Shown one piece after another: positions 19,608 to 27,707 of a DNA stretch of 32,898 nucleotides (the stretch's first letter is position 1; every line of letters begins with the position of its first letter). The position numbers were made by a program, and so were the translations under genes. The notes below the pieces were generated by a model that saw nothing but the letters and a program-made list of their open reading frames with translations, made no database searches and was not told the origin of the DNA. Source of the stretch: Acidobacteriota bacterium (GTDB taxonomy: Bacteria > Acidobacteriota > Polarisedimenticolia > J045); the NCBI GenBank assembly GCA_017994815.1, contig JAGOJY010000049.1:1-32898 (forward strand). Direction: 5' to 3'.

Positions 19608-22600
19608 ATGAACCGACACCGCGTCCGCCTGCTGCTGTCCGCGTGCGCCGGCATGTTGCTCGCCGTCGTGCCCACGCTCGCGTTCCAGCCGCCGCAACCG
19701 TCGGCGCGCTTCGACGCGTTCGTCATCGCCGATCCGGGGGCGCCTTTGGCAACGACCGCGCAGGGGCTGGAGGCGCTCGCGCCGGCCGACACGCTGCGCC
19801 AGGAGTGGGAGCGCTTCTCGGGCGCGAACGGCGGTTGGCAGGTCTGGCTCGATCGGCGCAGCGGGCTGCCGCTCCTCGCCCGCGGGCGCGGGATCGACTG
19901 GGCGGTGCGGGCCGGCGGACTGTCGTCCTCCGACCCGCTCAGCATGGACAAGCTCGAGCAGCTCGCGCGCGAGTTCTTCGACGGGCACCGCGTCCTGCTC
20001 GGCGCGTGGGGCGGGCAGCTGCAGCTCGACCGCGAGGCCTCGGGCCCGGTGGACGACGGCCGCATCTGGCAGGTCGTGTTCCGGCAGGTCGTGGACGGCG
20101 TCGCGGTTGAAGGCGCCCGCTTCGATTTCCAGCTCAACTCGGGGAACCTCGTCGCCTTCGGCGCCACGCGCTGGGGCGCCGTGCGCCGCGGCGCCACCCC
20201 GCAGCTCGACGCGGCGGCCGCGCGCGCCGCGCTCGACGCCTACCTCGGCGCCGACAATGCCGGCGTCCTGGTGCAACTCGCGGAGCCGCAGCTGCGCTTT
20301 TTGGCCGTCGATCCGCGGGTCGGCCCGCGCGAGGCGTGGAACGGCGCGCGCGGCGAGGGGCTGGCGCACCGGCTGGTCTGGCGCTTCACGTTCCGGGAGC
20401 AGGGCGCGCCGGCGACCTGGATCGCGGAGGTCGACGCCGACACCGGGCAGGTGATCGGCTTCTTCGACGACACGCGCTACGAGCGCGTGATGGGCGGCGT
20501 CTACCCGGTGTCGAACGACGGCGACTGCCCGACCGGCTGCGAGCAGCCGGCGTACCCGATGCCGTTCGCGAACATCACCCAGGACGGCGGGGCAGCGCCG
20601 CCCGCGAACGACGCCGGGATGTACCAGTGCACCACGCTGGGGGCGACGATCCGCACGACCCTGGCCGGGCCGTACATCCGGGTGCAGGACAACTGCGGCC
20701 CGGTCTCCGAGACGACGACCTGCGACGAACCGCTCGACTTGCGGCAGGGCGGCGGGACCGACTGCACCGTCCCGCCCGGCTCCTCGCCGGGCAACACGCA
20801 CTCCGCGCGCTCGTCGTTCTACCACCTGAACCGCGTGATGCAGAAAGGACGGGCGTGGCTGCCGGACAACACCTGGCTGCGCTCGCAGGTCCCCGACAAC
20901 CTCAACATCAACTCCACCTGCAACGCGTTCTGGGACGGCAACTCGGTCAACTTCTACAAGTCGGGCGGCGGCTGCCGCAACACCGGTGAAATCGCCGGGG
21001 TCTTCGTTCATGAATGGGGCCACGGCCTCGACAACTACGACGGCGGCGGCTACGACAATCCGTCCGAGGCATACTCCGACGTCGTCGCGTACTTCGAAAC
21101 CCGCGAATCGTGCATCGGCCGCGGCTTCTGGGCCGACGACCACAACTGCTCGGGGTACGGCGACGCCTGCCTCGACTGCTCGGGGATCCGCGACCAGGAC
21201 TGGAACAAGCACGCGAGCCACGCCCCGGTCACGCCCGCCGGCTTCATCGCCCACAACTGCGGCGGCGGCGACGCGCCCTGCGGCAAGGAAACGCACTGCG
21301 AGGGGTACCTCGCCGGGCAGGTGCTGTGGGACCTCGCCGTCCGCGACCTGCCGGCCAACGGGATCGACCAGGCCTCGGCCTGGCAGATGGCCGAGAAGCT
21401 GTTCTACCTCTCGCGCAAGGGCTCCGGCGGGCCGGCGTACAACTGCGCGCTGCCGAACGGCGACGGCTGCGGGACCAGCGCCTGGTTCCACAAGCTGCTC
21501 CTGGTCGACGACGACGACGGCAACCTGAACAACGGCACGCCGCACGCCGCGGCGATCTACGCCGCATTCGCGCGCCACGGGATCGCCTGCGGCGCCCCCT
21601 CGGACCCGGCCAACCAGAACAGCAGCTCGTGCCCGCAGCTCGCCACGCCCATCGCCGGCGCGACGCCGGGTACGAACTCGGTGATGGTGAGCTGGACCCC
21701 CGTCCCCGGCGCCACGTCCTACCGCATCCTGCGCAACGACATCGGCTGCGAAAGGGCGCAGATCATGATCGACCGGCCGCTGGCGCCGGCGACGAGCTAC
21801 GTCGACGACGACCTGCCGAACAACTTGACGTTCTACTACCGCGTGCAGGCCGTGGCGTCGAACGCGGCCTGCGAGAGCCCTGTCTCCGACTGTGTCTCGA
21901 CCGCCGGGCAGCCGTTCGCCGGGCGCGTGCGCTTCGACGGCACGGCGTACGGGTGCAGCAGCGCGGTCACGATCAGCGTCAAGGACGGCAACGTCGCAAC
22001 GCCGACGATCGCGGTGACGGTCGCGTCGGACAGCGAGACGCAGCCGGAGACGCTGGTGCTGCAGCCGGGCCCGCCGGGATCGCAGATGTTCCTCGGCACG
22101 ATCCAGACCACGCCGGGGCCGGCGGTGCCGGGTGACGGTGTCATCAGCGTGGCCAACCTGGATGTCCTGACGGCCACGTACCTCGACGACGACAACGGCC
22201 AGGGTCAGCCCGGGCTGTCGTGGGCCAGTGTCGCGATCGACTGCGGCTCGCCGGTGCTCTCGGCGGTCCACGCCGACGTCACCGACGGCAGCGCGCTGAT
22301 CAGCTGGACCACGGCCGAGCCTGCCAGCGGGCGGGTGGAGTGGGGACCGACGCCCGCGCTCGGGGCGAGCGTCTCGCACGCGCAGCTGACCACCTCGCAC
22401 GCGCTCTCGATCCAGCCGTTCGCCGAGTGCGGCGTGATCTACTTCCGCGTCTCGTCGACCGACGGCTACGGCAACGCGTCCACGCTGGACGCCGGCGGCG
22501 TGCCGTACCGCTTCGACGTGCCGCGCGTGGGTGGTGCAATCTTCCGCGACGCTTTCGAGACGTCCACCGGCTGGACGCTGGAGGGGGAGTGGGAGATCGG

Positions 22601-23663
22601 CGCGCCGCAGGGGAAGGGGAACCCCGGCGACCCGACCTCCGGCTTCTCCGACGCGCGCGTGCTCGGCCACGACCTCAGCGGGCTGGGCGAGCACCCGGGC
22701 GATTACGAGAACCGGGTCAACGAGCGGGCGATCAGCCCGGTGATCAACGCCAGCTCGCTGGTGCACGGCCAGCTCCAGTTCCGGCGCTGGTTGAACGTCG
22801 CTGGCGGTGTGTCGTACGTGGACCTCAAGCGCGGCTCGGGCTGGGAGCAGGTGTGGAGCAGCGATCCCATGACCGGCGTCGCGGACGCGGCGTGGGCGCT
22901 GCAGACGATCGACATCTCGCAGTACGCCGACCACAACGGCAGCCTGCAGATCGCGTTCCGGCAGTACGGCGGCCCGAACACGCTGCACGTGCGGTCGGGC
23001 TGGAACCTCGACCGGGTGACGGTCCGGACCGCCGACGCCCCGGCCTACGAGGGGTGCACCGCCTGCGGCGGCGCGCCCACGTTCTCGGGGGTGCGGTCGG
23101 TGTTTGATGTCGATCCCTGCGCCAACACGGGCGTCAGGCTCACCTGGGACGCCGCGCCGGCGTGGGGCACCGGTTCGTCCGGTACGTACGCGGTGTACCG
23201 CGACACCACGCCGAACTTCACGCCGTCCGCGGCGAACCGCGTTGCGGCCGGGATCGGCGGGACGAGCTTCACCGACCCCGGCGCGCCGAACGACGTGACC
23301 GTGTACTACCTGGTGCGCGCCGAGAACAACGAGACCTGCAGCAGCGGCCCGGCGAACGGCGGCGTCACCGACGCGAACGCGATCTACCGCTCGGTGGTGC
23401 CGACCACCTCGCGCCCGAACGCTTCCGCGGTGCAGGACCTGCGCGCCGCGCTGCTGAACCAAGCCAGCGTGCAGCTCACGTGGGGCACGCCCGCCGCGGC
23501 ATCGTCCTACAACGTGTACCGCTCGCCGTCGGCGGCCTCGGGGTTCCTCCAGGTCGGCGACGCCGCGGAGCCGCTGTACGACGACCTCGGGGCGGCGACC
23601 ACGGCCGACAATTACTTCTACTCGGTGCGCCCGGTGGACGCCTGCGGACGCGAGACGCCGTAA
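19608..23663 (+). CDS. Large secreted zinc metalloprotease (gluzincin, M36/thermolysin-like) with Fn3 and MAM-like domains
   Basis: This 1351-residue protein has a signal peptide (LLLSACAGMLLAVVPTLA). A propeptide-like region at ~120-165 resembles FTP-type inhibitory domains (VEGARFDFQLNSGNLVAFGA). The catalytic site is HEWGH (His468, Glu469, His472), with downstream NPSEAYSD whose Glu487 fits the third zinc ligand of gluzincins. Many Cys residues imply disulfides outside the cell. The C-terminal half holds fibronectin-III-like modules (SVMVSWTPVPGATSYRI; ALISWTTAEPASGRVEWG; VQLTWGTPAAASSYNVYR) and a MAM/jelly-roll-like region (~975-1140). The ATG at 19608 has GGGGAG 7 bases upstream; an in-frame ATG at 19593 lacks this. 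It probably degrades extracellular protein. Substrate specificity cannot be read from sequence. Confidence 0.88.
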   Translation: MNRHRVRLLLSACAGMLLAVVPTLAFQPPQPSARFDAFVIADPGAPLATTAQGLEALAPADTLRQEWERFSGANGGWQVWLDRRSGLPLLARGRGIDWAVRAGGLSSSDPLSMDKLEQLAREFFDGHRVLLGAWGGQLQLDREASGPVDDGRIWQVVFRQVVDGVAVEGARFDFQLNSGNLVAFGATRWGAVRRGATPQLDAAAARAALDAYLGADNAGVLVQLAEPQLRFLAVDPRVGPREAWNGARGEGLAHRLVWRFTFREQGAPATWIAEVDADTGQVIGFFDDTRYERVMGGVYPVSNDGDCPTGCEQPAYPMPFANITQDGGAAPPANDAGMYQCTTLGATIRTTLAGPYIRVQDNCGPVSETTTCDEPLDLRQGGGTDCTVPPGSSPGNTHSARSSFYHLNRVMQKGRAWLPDNTWLRSQVPDNLNINSTCNAFWDGNSVNFYKSGGGCRNTGEIAGVFVHEWGHGLDNYDGGGYDNPSEAYSDVVAYFETRESCIGRGFWADDHNCSGYGDACLDCSGIRDQDWNKHASHAPVTPAGFIAHNCGGGDAPCGKETHCEGYLAGQVLWDLAVRDLPANGIDQASAWQMAEKLFYLSRKGSGGPAYNCALPNGDGCGTSAWFHKLLLVDDDDGNLNNGTPHAAAIYAAFARHGIACGAPSDPANQNSSSCPQLATPIAGATPGTNSVMVSWTPVPGATSYRILRNDIGCERAQIMIDRPLAPATSYVDDDLPNNLTFYYRVQAVASNAACESPVSDCVSTAGQPFAGRVRFDGTAYGCSSAVTISVKDGNVATPTIAVTVASDSETQPETLVLQPGPPGSQMFLGTIQTTPGPAVPGDGVISVANLDVLTATYLDDDNGQGQPGLSWASVAIDCGSPVLSAVHADVTDGSALISWTTAEPASGRVEWGPTPALGASVSHAQLTTSHALSIQPFAECGVIYFRVSSTDGYGNASTLDAGGVPYRFDVPRVGGAIFRDAFETSTGWTLEGEWEIGAPQGKGNPGDPTSGFSDARVLGHDLSGLGEHPGDYENRVNERAISPVINASSLVHGQLQFRRWLNVAGGVSYVDLKRGSGWEQVWSSDPMTGVADAAWALQTIDISQYADHNGSLQIAFRQYGGPNTLHVRSGWNLDRVTVRTADAPAYEGCTACGGAPTFSGVRSVFDVDPCANTGVRLTWDAAPAWGTGSSGTYAVYRDTTPNFTPSAANRVAAGIGGTSFTDPGAPNDVTVYYLVRAENNETCSSGPANGGVTDANAIYRSVVPTTSRPNASAVQDLRAALLNQASVQLTWGTPAAASSYNVYRSPSAASGFLQVGDAAEPLYDDLGAATTADNYFYSVRPVDACGRETP

Positions 23664-23997
23664 CCGGGAGCCGCGCAGGCACCGGCGCAGCCGGCCGGTC
23701 TCGTCACGCTGGTGCGTGTCGTCCGGGGATGCGTTTGGACGGCGCCCCGGGACGCGAACGCCCGCCGCGTCTCGGGCCGCCTGCGGCCGCTCCCACGGCG
23801 GCCAGCCGCAGCCGCAAGCGATGATCGCCCTTCCGGCGCACGATCGGATGGAAGACGTTTGGACGGCGCGTCGTGACGCCGCCCCCACAAAGACAGTTTC
23901 GTAGGAGCCGGCGCAGCCGGACCGGCGTGACGGCGCCAAAACGCGCCGACCGCGACACGGCGTCGCGTCTCGGCGGCTCGCGGCGGCTCCCACGTGC
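23664..23997. repeat. REP-like palindrome cluster (two related copies) in the gap after the metalloprotease
   Basis: No gene is supported in 23664-24035. Copy A has arms GGGAGCCGCGCAGGC (23666-23680) and GCCTGCGGCCGCTCCC (23779-23794). Copy B has arms beginning GTAGGAGCCGGCGCAGCCGG (23901-23920) and ending GGCGGCTCCCAC (23982-23993). Both right arms share a CGTCTCGG lead-in and GCTCCCACG end. The unit CGTTTGGACGGCGC recurs at 23732-23745 and 23856-23869. GTRGGAGC...GCTCCCAC arms are typical of REP/BIME elements in other bacteria. Confidence 0.65.
23795..23837 (-). repeat. 43-bp dispersed repeat, copy 2 (inverted relative to copy 1)
   Basis: Read on the minus strand, this segment matches 11026-11068 at 40 of 43 bases. 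It abuts the right arm of REP-like copy A, tying the repeat to that palindrome family. Confidence 0.6.
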
Positions 23998-24003
23998 CAT
24001 TCA

Positions 24004-24024
24004 GTTGTCAAAGAGCACGACAAC
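24004..24024 (-). terminator. Short hairpin downstream of the HNH gene
   Basis: GTTGTC (24004-24009) and GACAAC (24019-24024) form a 6-bp stem with a 9-base loop, 12 bases past the HNH stop. The stem is short and no long T-run follows, so terminator function is only possible. Confidence 0.3.
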
Positions 24025-24035
24025 CAACAGCGTGT

Positions 24036-25991
24036 TCAGGTGAACAACGTCGGCTCGGGGTCGGGGATGCGCAGCTCGTTGCGGTACCACTGCTGCCACG
24101 CCCCGACACCCAGCCGCCAAACCGTGTTCAGCGGCGCCTTGCCCATCCGGCGGGCCAGGCTGCCGTGGATTCCCTGCCGGTGGTGGAACGGGCAGTCGGC
24201 GTCGCGGTTGTCCAGCTCGTCCGAACCGCCGCGCCCCCTGGCCTCGGTGTGGCTGTCCTCCACCACCCGCGCCGTGCACGTCGGCGCCGAGCAGCGACAC
24301 CCGCGCCGCTCGTAGATCTCGTTCGACGACGTCTTGCTCCCCTGCCGCGGCTTGTCCCAGCTCGTCGCGAACTCCCACAGCAGCGCCAGCAACCCAAAGC
24401 CCCGGATCGAACCGGGGTGGGACCGGGAAAACCTCTGGACCGCCAGCAGCGGGAGGTCGGCCGCCGTCGGCGACGGCACGTCCCGACCGCCCAGCTCCTT
24501 CAGTTGTTCGCGCAGCTTCTCTTCGCGGGCGAAGCACGCGCCGTAGAACCGCCGGGCCAGGTCCTCCGGCAACGTCAGCCGCAGCGTCTCGTACTCCAAC
24601 GGCCCGCGGCACGCCTGCAGCACGAGGTGCGCGAGGCGGATGACGCACGTTCCGGGTTCGCGGCGGATCCCCGCGAACCACGTCTCGTCGTCCAAGGGCT
24701 CCGGGACCAGCTCGCGGTCCGCCACCCGCGCCCGGCGGATCTGCGCCGCCTCGTCCCGCAGCCGCTTGAAGCTCGCGCACGACAGCCGCTCGGCCCACGC
24801 CTCGTCCAACTCCTCCCGGTCGGTGTGCTTGGCCAGCACCCCCAGCGCCAGCGCCACCTTGTGCAGCGGGATCACGCCCGCCTCGTACCCGGCCTGGATC
24901 AACGGGTAGCCCCGCACCTCGCGCGCCACGCGCGCCAACTGGTAGGCCAGAGAGCGCGAGATCCCGAGCCGCGCCGCGGCGTAGTGCCCGAGATCGAGGT
25001 ACGGCAGGTAGCGGCCTTCCCGGCTGAACGGCCGGCGCGATGCCAGCGCGTCGAGCACCTCGCCCAGCACCCGCAAGACATCGTGCTCGGCCGCGACGAG
25101 CTGGATCAGCAGGGCCCGCGCCTTCTCGTCCGGCAGCGGGCCACGCACCTCGCCCAACGACTCCACCCGGGCCAACAGCTCGCGCGCCGGCTCCAGCGCC
25201 GCCGGGCATTCCTCCCGCTGGTCCAGCCGGCGCCAGCGCCCGGTCTGGTCCAGCCGGTCCTCCGCCTCCGTGTCGCTCTCCGGGTGCACCTGCAGCGGCG
25301 AGGGCGACGCGTACTCGTAGCGCTCCGGGCCGGCCTCGCCCTCGGCCACCAGCGCCTCGACGAACGCGGACACCTCCGACTCGCGACCGTCCACCGCGTG
25401 GAACAGCTCGCGGCACTCGTCGAACGCGACCCGCACCGCGGCCGGGACTTCCTGCCGCACGACCCACTGCGCGTCGTCGTCGTCGTCCTCGAGGACCGGT
25501 TTGCTCTCGACCTCGACGTGCTCCGGCACCGGGGACGCCGAACGGGCCTGCCGCGCCCGCCGCACCTGCTGCTTGAACTCGCGGACGTTGAGGTGAGCCG
25601 CGAGTTCCAGCCACGCCTCGAGCGATTCCGGCGTCGCCACGCGCGCGATACCGACCGCGGCGCTGCGGGAAAGTCGGCCCGCGGACAATGCCCGTTCCAG
25701 CTCCGGCAGCTCGTCGAGCTTGCCGCCGAGGAAGCCCAGGTCGGCGATCCAGCGCGGGCCGAGGCCGTACTCGCGGGCGAAGTCCGGCCGGCGCATCCCG
25801 GACTGGCGCCACTGCTCGTGCGCGACGATCTCGTGGCAGACCCGCGCCAGCGGGACCGACAGCCGGTCGCCGACGCGGACCAGCGCCGCCGCGGCCTGGT
25901 CCAGCTCCAGCGCGTTGCGGCGCCAGAGTTCCAGGTCCCGGGCAGGTGCCCGCGGTCCGCTTCCGATGTCCCGGGTGCAGCTCAACGACAC
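24036..25991 (-). CDS. HNH endonuclease-domain protein (DUF222/13E12-like)
   Basis: A long helical N-terminal region (KQQVRRARQARSAS; LLARVESLGEVRG; EVLDALASRRPFSREGRYLPYLDLGHYAAARLG) is followed by a C-terminal HNH nuclease at residues ~560-610. That site has a zinc-type pair (GCRCSAPTC), VVEDSHTEARGRGGSDELDN, and CPFHHRQGIHG. This layout resembles the DUF222 plus HNH (13E12-repeat) proteins often present in many copies per genome; the substrate is unknown. The frame opens at an ATG at 26033, but that codon lies inside a near-consensus promoter. I therefore prefer the GTG at 25991 (651 residues), about 13 bases after the predicted transcription start. A TTG at 25985 is also possible, and none has a strong ribosome site. 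It stands alone, flanked by hairpins and REP-like repeats, suggesting mobility. Confidence 0.8.
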   Translation of the reverse strand: MSLSCTRDIGSGPRAPARDLELWRRNALELDQAAAALVRVGDRLSVPLARVCHEIVAHEQWRQSGMRRPDFAREYGLGPRWIADLGFLGGKLDELPELERALSAGRLSRSAAVGIARVATPESLEAWLELAAHLNVREFKQQVRRARQARSASPVPEHVEVESKPVLEDDDDDAQWVVRQEVPAAVRVAFDECRELFHAVDGRESEVSAFVEALVAEGEAGPERYEYASPSPLQVHPESDTEAEDRLDQTGRWRRLDQREECPAALEPARELLARVESLGEVRGPLPDEKARALLIQLVAAEHDVLRVLGEVLDALASRRPFSREGRYLPYLDLGHYAAARLGISRSLAYQLARVAREVRGYPLIQAGYEAGVIPLHKVALALGVLAKHTDREELDEAWAERLSCASFKRLRDEAAQIRRARVADRELVPEPLDDETWFAGIRREPGTCVIRLAHLVLQACRGPLEYETLRLTLPEDLARRFYGACFAREEKLREQLKELGGRDVPSPTAADLPLLAVQRFSRSHPGSIRGFGLLALLWEFATSWDKPRQGSKTSSNEIYERRGCRCSAPTCTARVVEDSHTEARGRGGSDELDNRDADCPFHHRQGIHGSLARRMGKAPLNTVWRLGVGAWQQWYRNELRIPDPEPTLFT

Positions 25992-26010
25992 GCCCCCGCG
26001 TGATGATCGG

Positions 26011-26038
26011 ATGGTAGCAGATCTGGGGAACATGTCAA
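26011..26038 (-). promoter_or_regulatory. Near-consensus sigma70 promoter of the HNH gene
   Basis: On the minus strand TTGACA (26038-26033) is followed after 16 bases by the extended -10 TGcTACCAT (hexamer 26016-26011). Upstream lies an A/T-rich tract (26039-26060) like an UP element, very unusual in this ~70% GC region. Predicted start is an A near 26004. Confidence 0.7.
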
Positions 26039-26090
26039 CAAGAAATTAAAAAAAGTTTCTCGCGATGACAAATCGACGATGCGGCGAGGT

Positions 26091-26132
26091 AACTGCTAAC
26101 AGTTGCGCGGGGTGACAAGAATTGTCACCCCG
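26091..26132. repeat. Two perfect palindromes upstream of the HNH promoter
   Basis: AACTG-CTAA-CAGTT (26091-26104) is a 5-bp stem. At 26108-26132 an 11-bp perfect stem (CGGGGTGACAA and TTGTCACCCCG) closes a GAA loop, strong enough to work as a terminator-type hairpin or a transposase or regulator binding site. No T-run follows on either strand directly. Confidence 0.55.
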
Positions 26133-26155
26133 TTCGCCTGCATCGCGACGGCGTC

Positions 26156-26179
26156 ATGGCCGGGCTGCCTGTCGGCCAT
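26156..26179 (-). terminator. Hairpin just after the adenylating-enzyme stop
   Basis: ATGGCCG (26156-26162) and CGGCCAT (26173-26179) pair perfectly around a 10-base loop. On the minus strand it begins one base after the TAG of the upstream gene, so it likely ends that operon, though without a T-run. Confidence 0.45.
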
Positions 26180-26180
26180 T

Positions 26181-27707
26181 CTACGAAATGATGCGGGGGA
26201 ACTTGTGTCCGCGGGTGAGGCGGGGCGCGGCGCGGACGATCTCGAGGGTCCGCGCCTGGTCCCACATGCGCGAGGTCAGGGCGCCCGACGGCTTGTCGCC
26301 GGCGAGGCGCTCGAGCAGGCGGGCGCGCACGTCGGCTGGCTCCAGTCCGGGAACATCGGGATCGATCGCCACGACGAGGCCGCGCGTGCCGTCCGCCCGG
26401 GCCGTCTCCCAGAACTGGTAACTGTCGGGGCTGCCGCCGGCTTCGGCGACGAGCTGGCCGACGATTCGGTCGAGGTCGGAGCCGAGGACGTTCATCCCCT
26501 CGGCCGTGAACTTCGCCGGGCTGCGCACGTTGCTGACGTGCGCGGTCATCCCGATCCGGCCGAAGCTGCACGCGCAGGCGCGATGCTCGAGCGTGCCGCA
26601 ATCGCCCAGGTCGGCGTTCAGCAGGACCTTGCCCGTGTGCGGCGAAAGCGACGTGAACAGGAGCCGCGTTTCGTGCTGCACGACGGCAACCCGGTCGAGG
26701 TAGACGTGCATGTCGTCGGCGGAGGTGCGCCTGTCGCAGGCGGCGCCGATCAGGCCGGCCTCGGTAGCCGAGTAGCGCGGGAAGATGCGGGCGCCCGTGG
26801 ACTCGACGAACTCCCGGCGCTCCTCCGTCAGCGGCTCGCCGCCGCACAGGATGGTGCAACCCGCGAGGTCGAGGCCGGCGGTGCGCGCGGCCTGCGCCAG
26901 CCGGACGGCCGAGCTGACGTACGTGCGCAGCAGGCAGGGCCGGTGGCTGGAGATCCACCCCGCGACCTCGGCCGCGCGTGCGAACTCGGCCCAACGTGGG
27001 CGCGGCAGCCGGTAGCCGAGCAGCCCGCATACCCGGCGGATGTACGCGTTGGCCAGGCGGTGCCGCGCCGCCGCCGCGCGCGTATCGACGGGCGAGAACC
27101 ACGCGGCCGGGACGCGGCGCCAGGTCAGGTTCATCAGCACGCACTGCATCCCGGCGATCGAGGGCAGCGGCGGCAGCCACAGCGCGAGCGGGACGCACGC
27201 CGCGCCGTGCAGGTCGTTCAGCACCAGCTCGGTCGCGGCGTGCTCGCGGATCAGCGCCCAGTCGTAGCCGACGCGCGTGCCGCGCGAGCGGCTGGCGCTG
27301 CTCGACCCCTCCAGGCTCCCGCGGTCGAAGAACGGGTTGTCGAAGTCGCTCTCGCGGACCTCGCGCGAGCGCGTGCCGCGCACGATCGGTGCCGTCGCCT
27401 TCAGCTCCGCGAGCGTGACGTGGACGCCGCCGTCTCGCAGCGCCGCGAGCGTGGTCTCCAGACCGCGCGAGCGAACGCTCGACTCGAGATCGCCGTGCTC
27501 GCAGCCGGCCCAGCGCAGCAGCTCGCGGTAGGGGCTGGCGGGGTTGTCGTAAACCAAGGCCCGCACGCAGTCGAGGAAACGGCGCTCGCGCGCCTCGAAG
27601 CGGTGCCGGACTTCGTCGAACGCCTGCTCCGGGCTCAGCGGATGGCGCAGGAAGCGCGGCAGCGCCGAGGCCATCCGCGCCAACTGCACGAGCTGGGGAC
27701 CGATCAA
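26181..27707 (-). CDS. PaaK-like adenylate-forming enzyme (AMP-binding superfamily)
   Basis: This ~508-residue protein contains FDNPFFDRGSLEGSSSASRSRGTR, a Ser/Gly/Thr-rich P-loop-like segment. Further on are CTILCGGEPLTEERREFVE and ARIFPRYSATEAGLIGAAC, the YxxTE motif of adenylate-forming enzymes. A C-terminal lid-like part ends RAAPRLTRGHKFPRIIS. It resembles PaaK/CapK-type acyl-CoA ligases that activate a carboxylate with ATP; the acid is unknown. The frame opens at 27803, but the upstream gene stops at 27704. A TTG at 27707 overlaps that stop as TTGA, and I use it. GTG 27689 or ATG 27674 are alternatives without clear ribosome sites. It is the last gene of a three-gene operon and presumably activates the acid made or used by the upstream enzymes. 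Confidence 0.72.
   Translation of the reverse strand: MIGPQLVQLARMASALPRFLRHPLSPEQAFDEVRHRFEARERRFLDCVRALVYDNPASPYRELLRWAGCEHGDLESSVRSRGLETTLAALRDGGVHVTLAELKATAPIVRGTRSREVRESDFDNPFFDRGSLEGSSSASRSRGTRVGYDWALIREHAATELVLNDLHGAACVPLALWLPPLPSIAGMQCVLMNLTWRRVPAAWFSPVDTRAAAARHRLANAYIRRVCGLLGYRLPRPRWAEFARAAEVAGWISSHRPCLLRTYVSSAVRLAQAARTAGLDLAGCTILCGGEPLTEERREFVESTGARIFPRYSATEAGLIGAACDRRTSADDMHVYLDRVAVVQHETRLLFTSLSPHTGKVLLNADLGDCGTLEHRACACSFGRIGMTAHVSNVRSPAKFTAEGMNVLGSDLDRIVGQLVAEAGGSPDSYQFWETARADGTRGLVVAIDPDVPGLEPADVRARLLERLAGDKPSGALTSRMWDQARTLEIVRAAPRLTRGHKFPRIIS

Noticed and set aside
19383..24023. Very long antisense frame opposite the metalloprotease
   Set aside because: It is Arg/Ala/Gly/Val-rich with no recognisable motif, mirrors the real gene, and is a common artefact in GC-rich DNA. 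The same holds for 4145-6598 (-), 6162-9026 (-) and 12295-15590 (+).
24036..25991. HNH gene as an intron or intein homing endonuclease
   Set aside because: No interrupted host gene or intron core is visible around it. The architecture fits a stand-alone DUF222-type protein.
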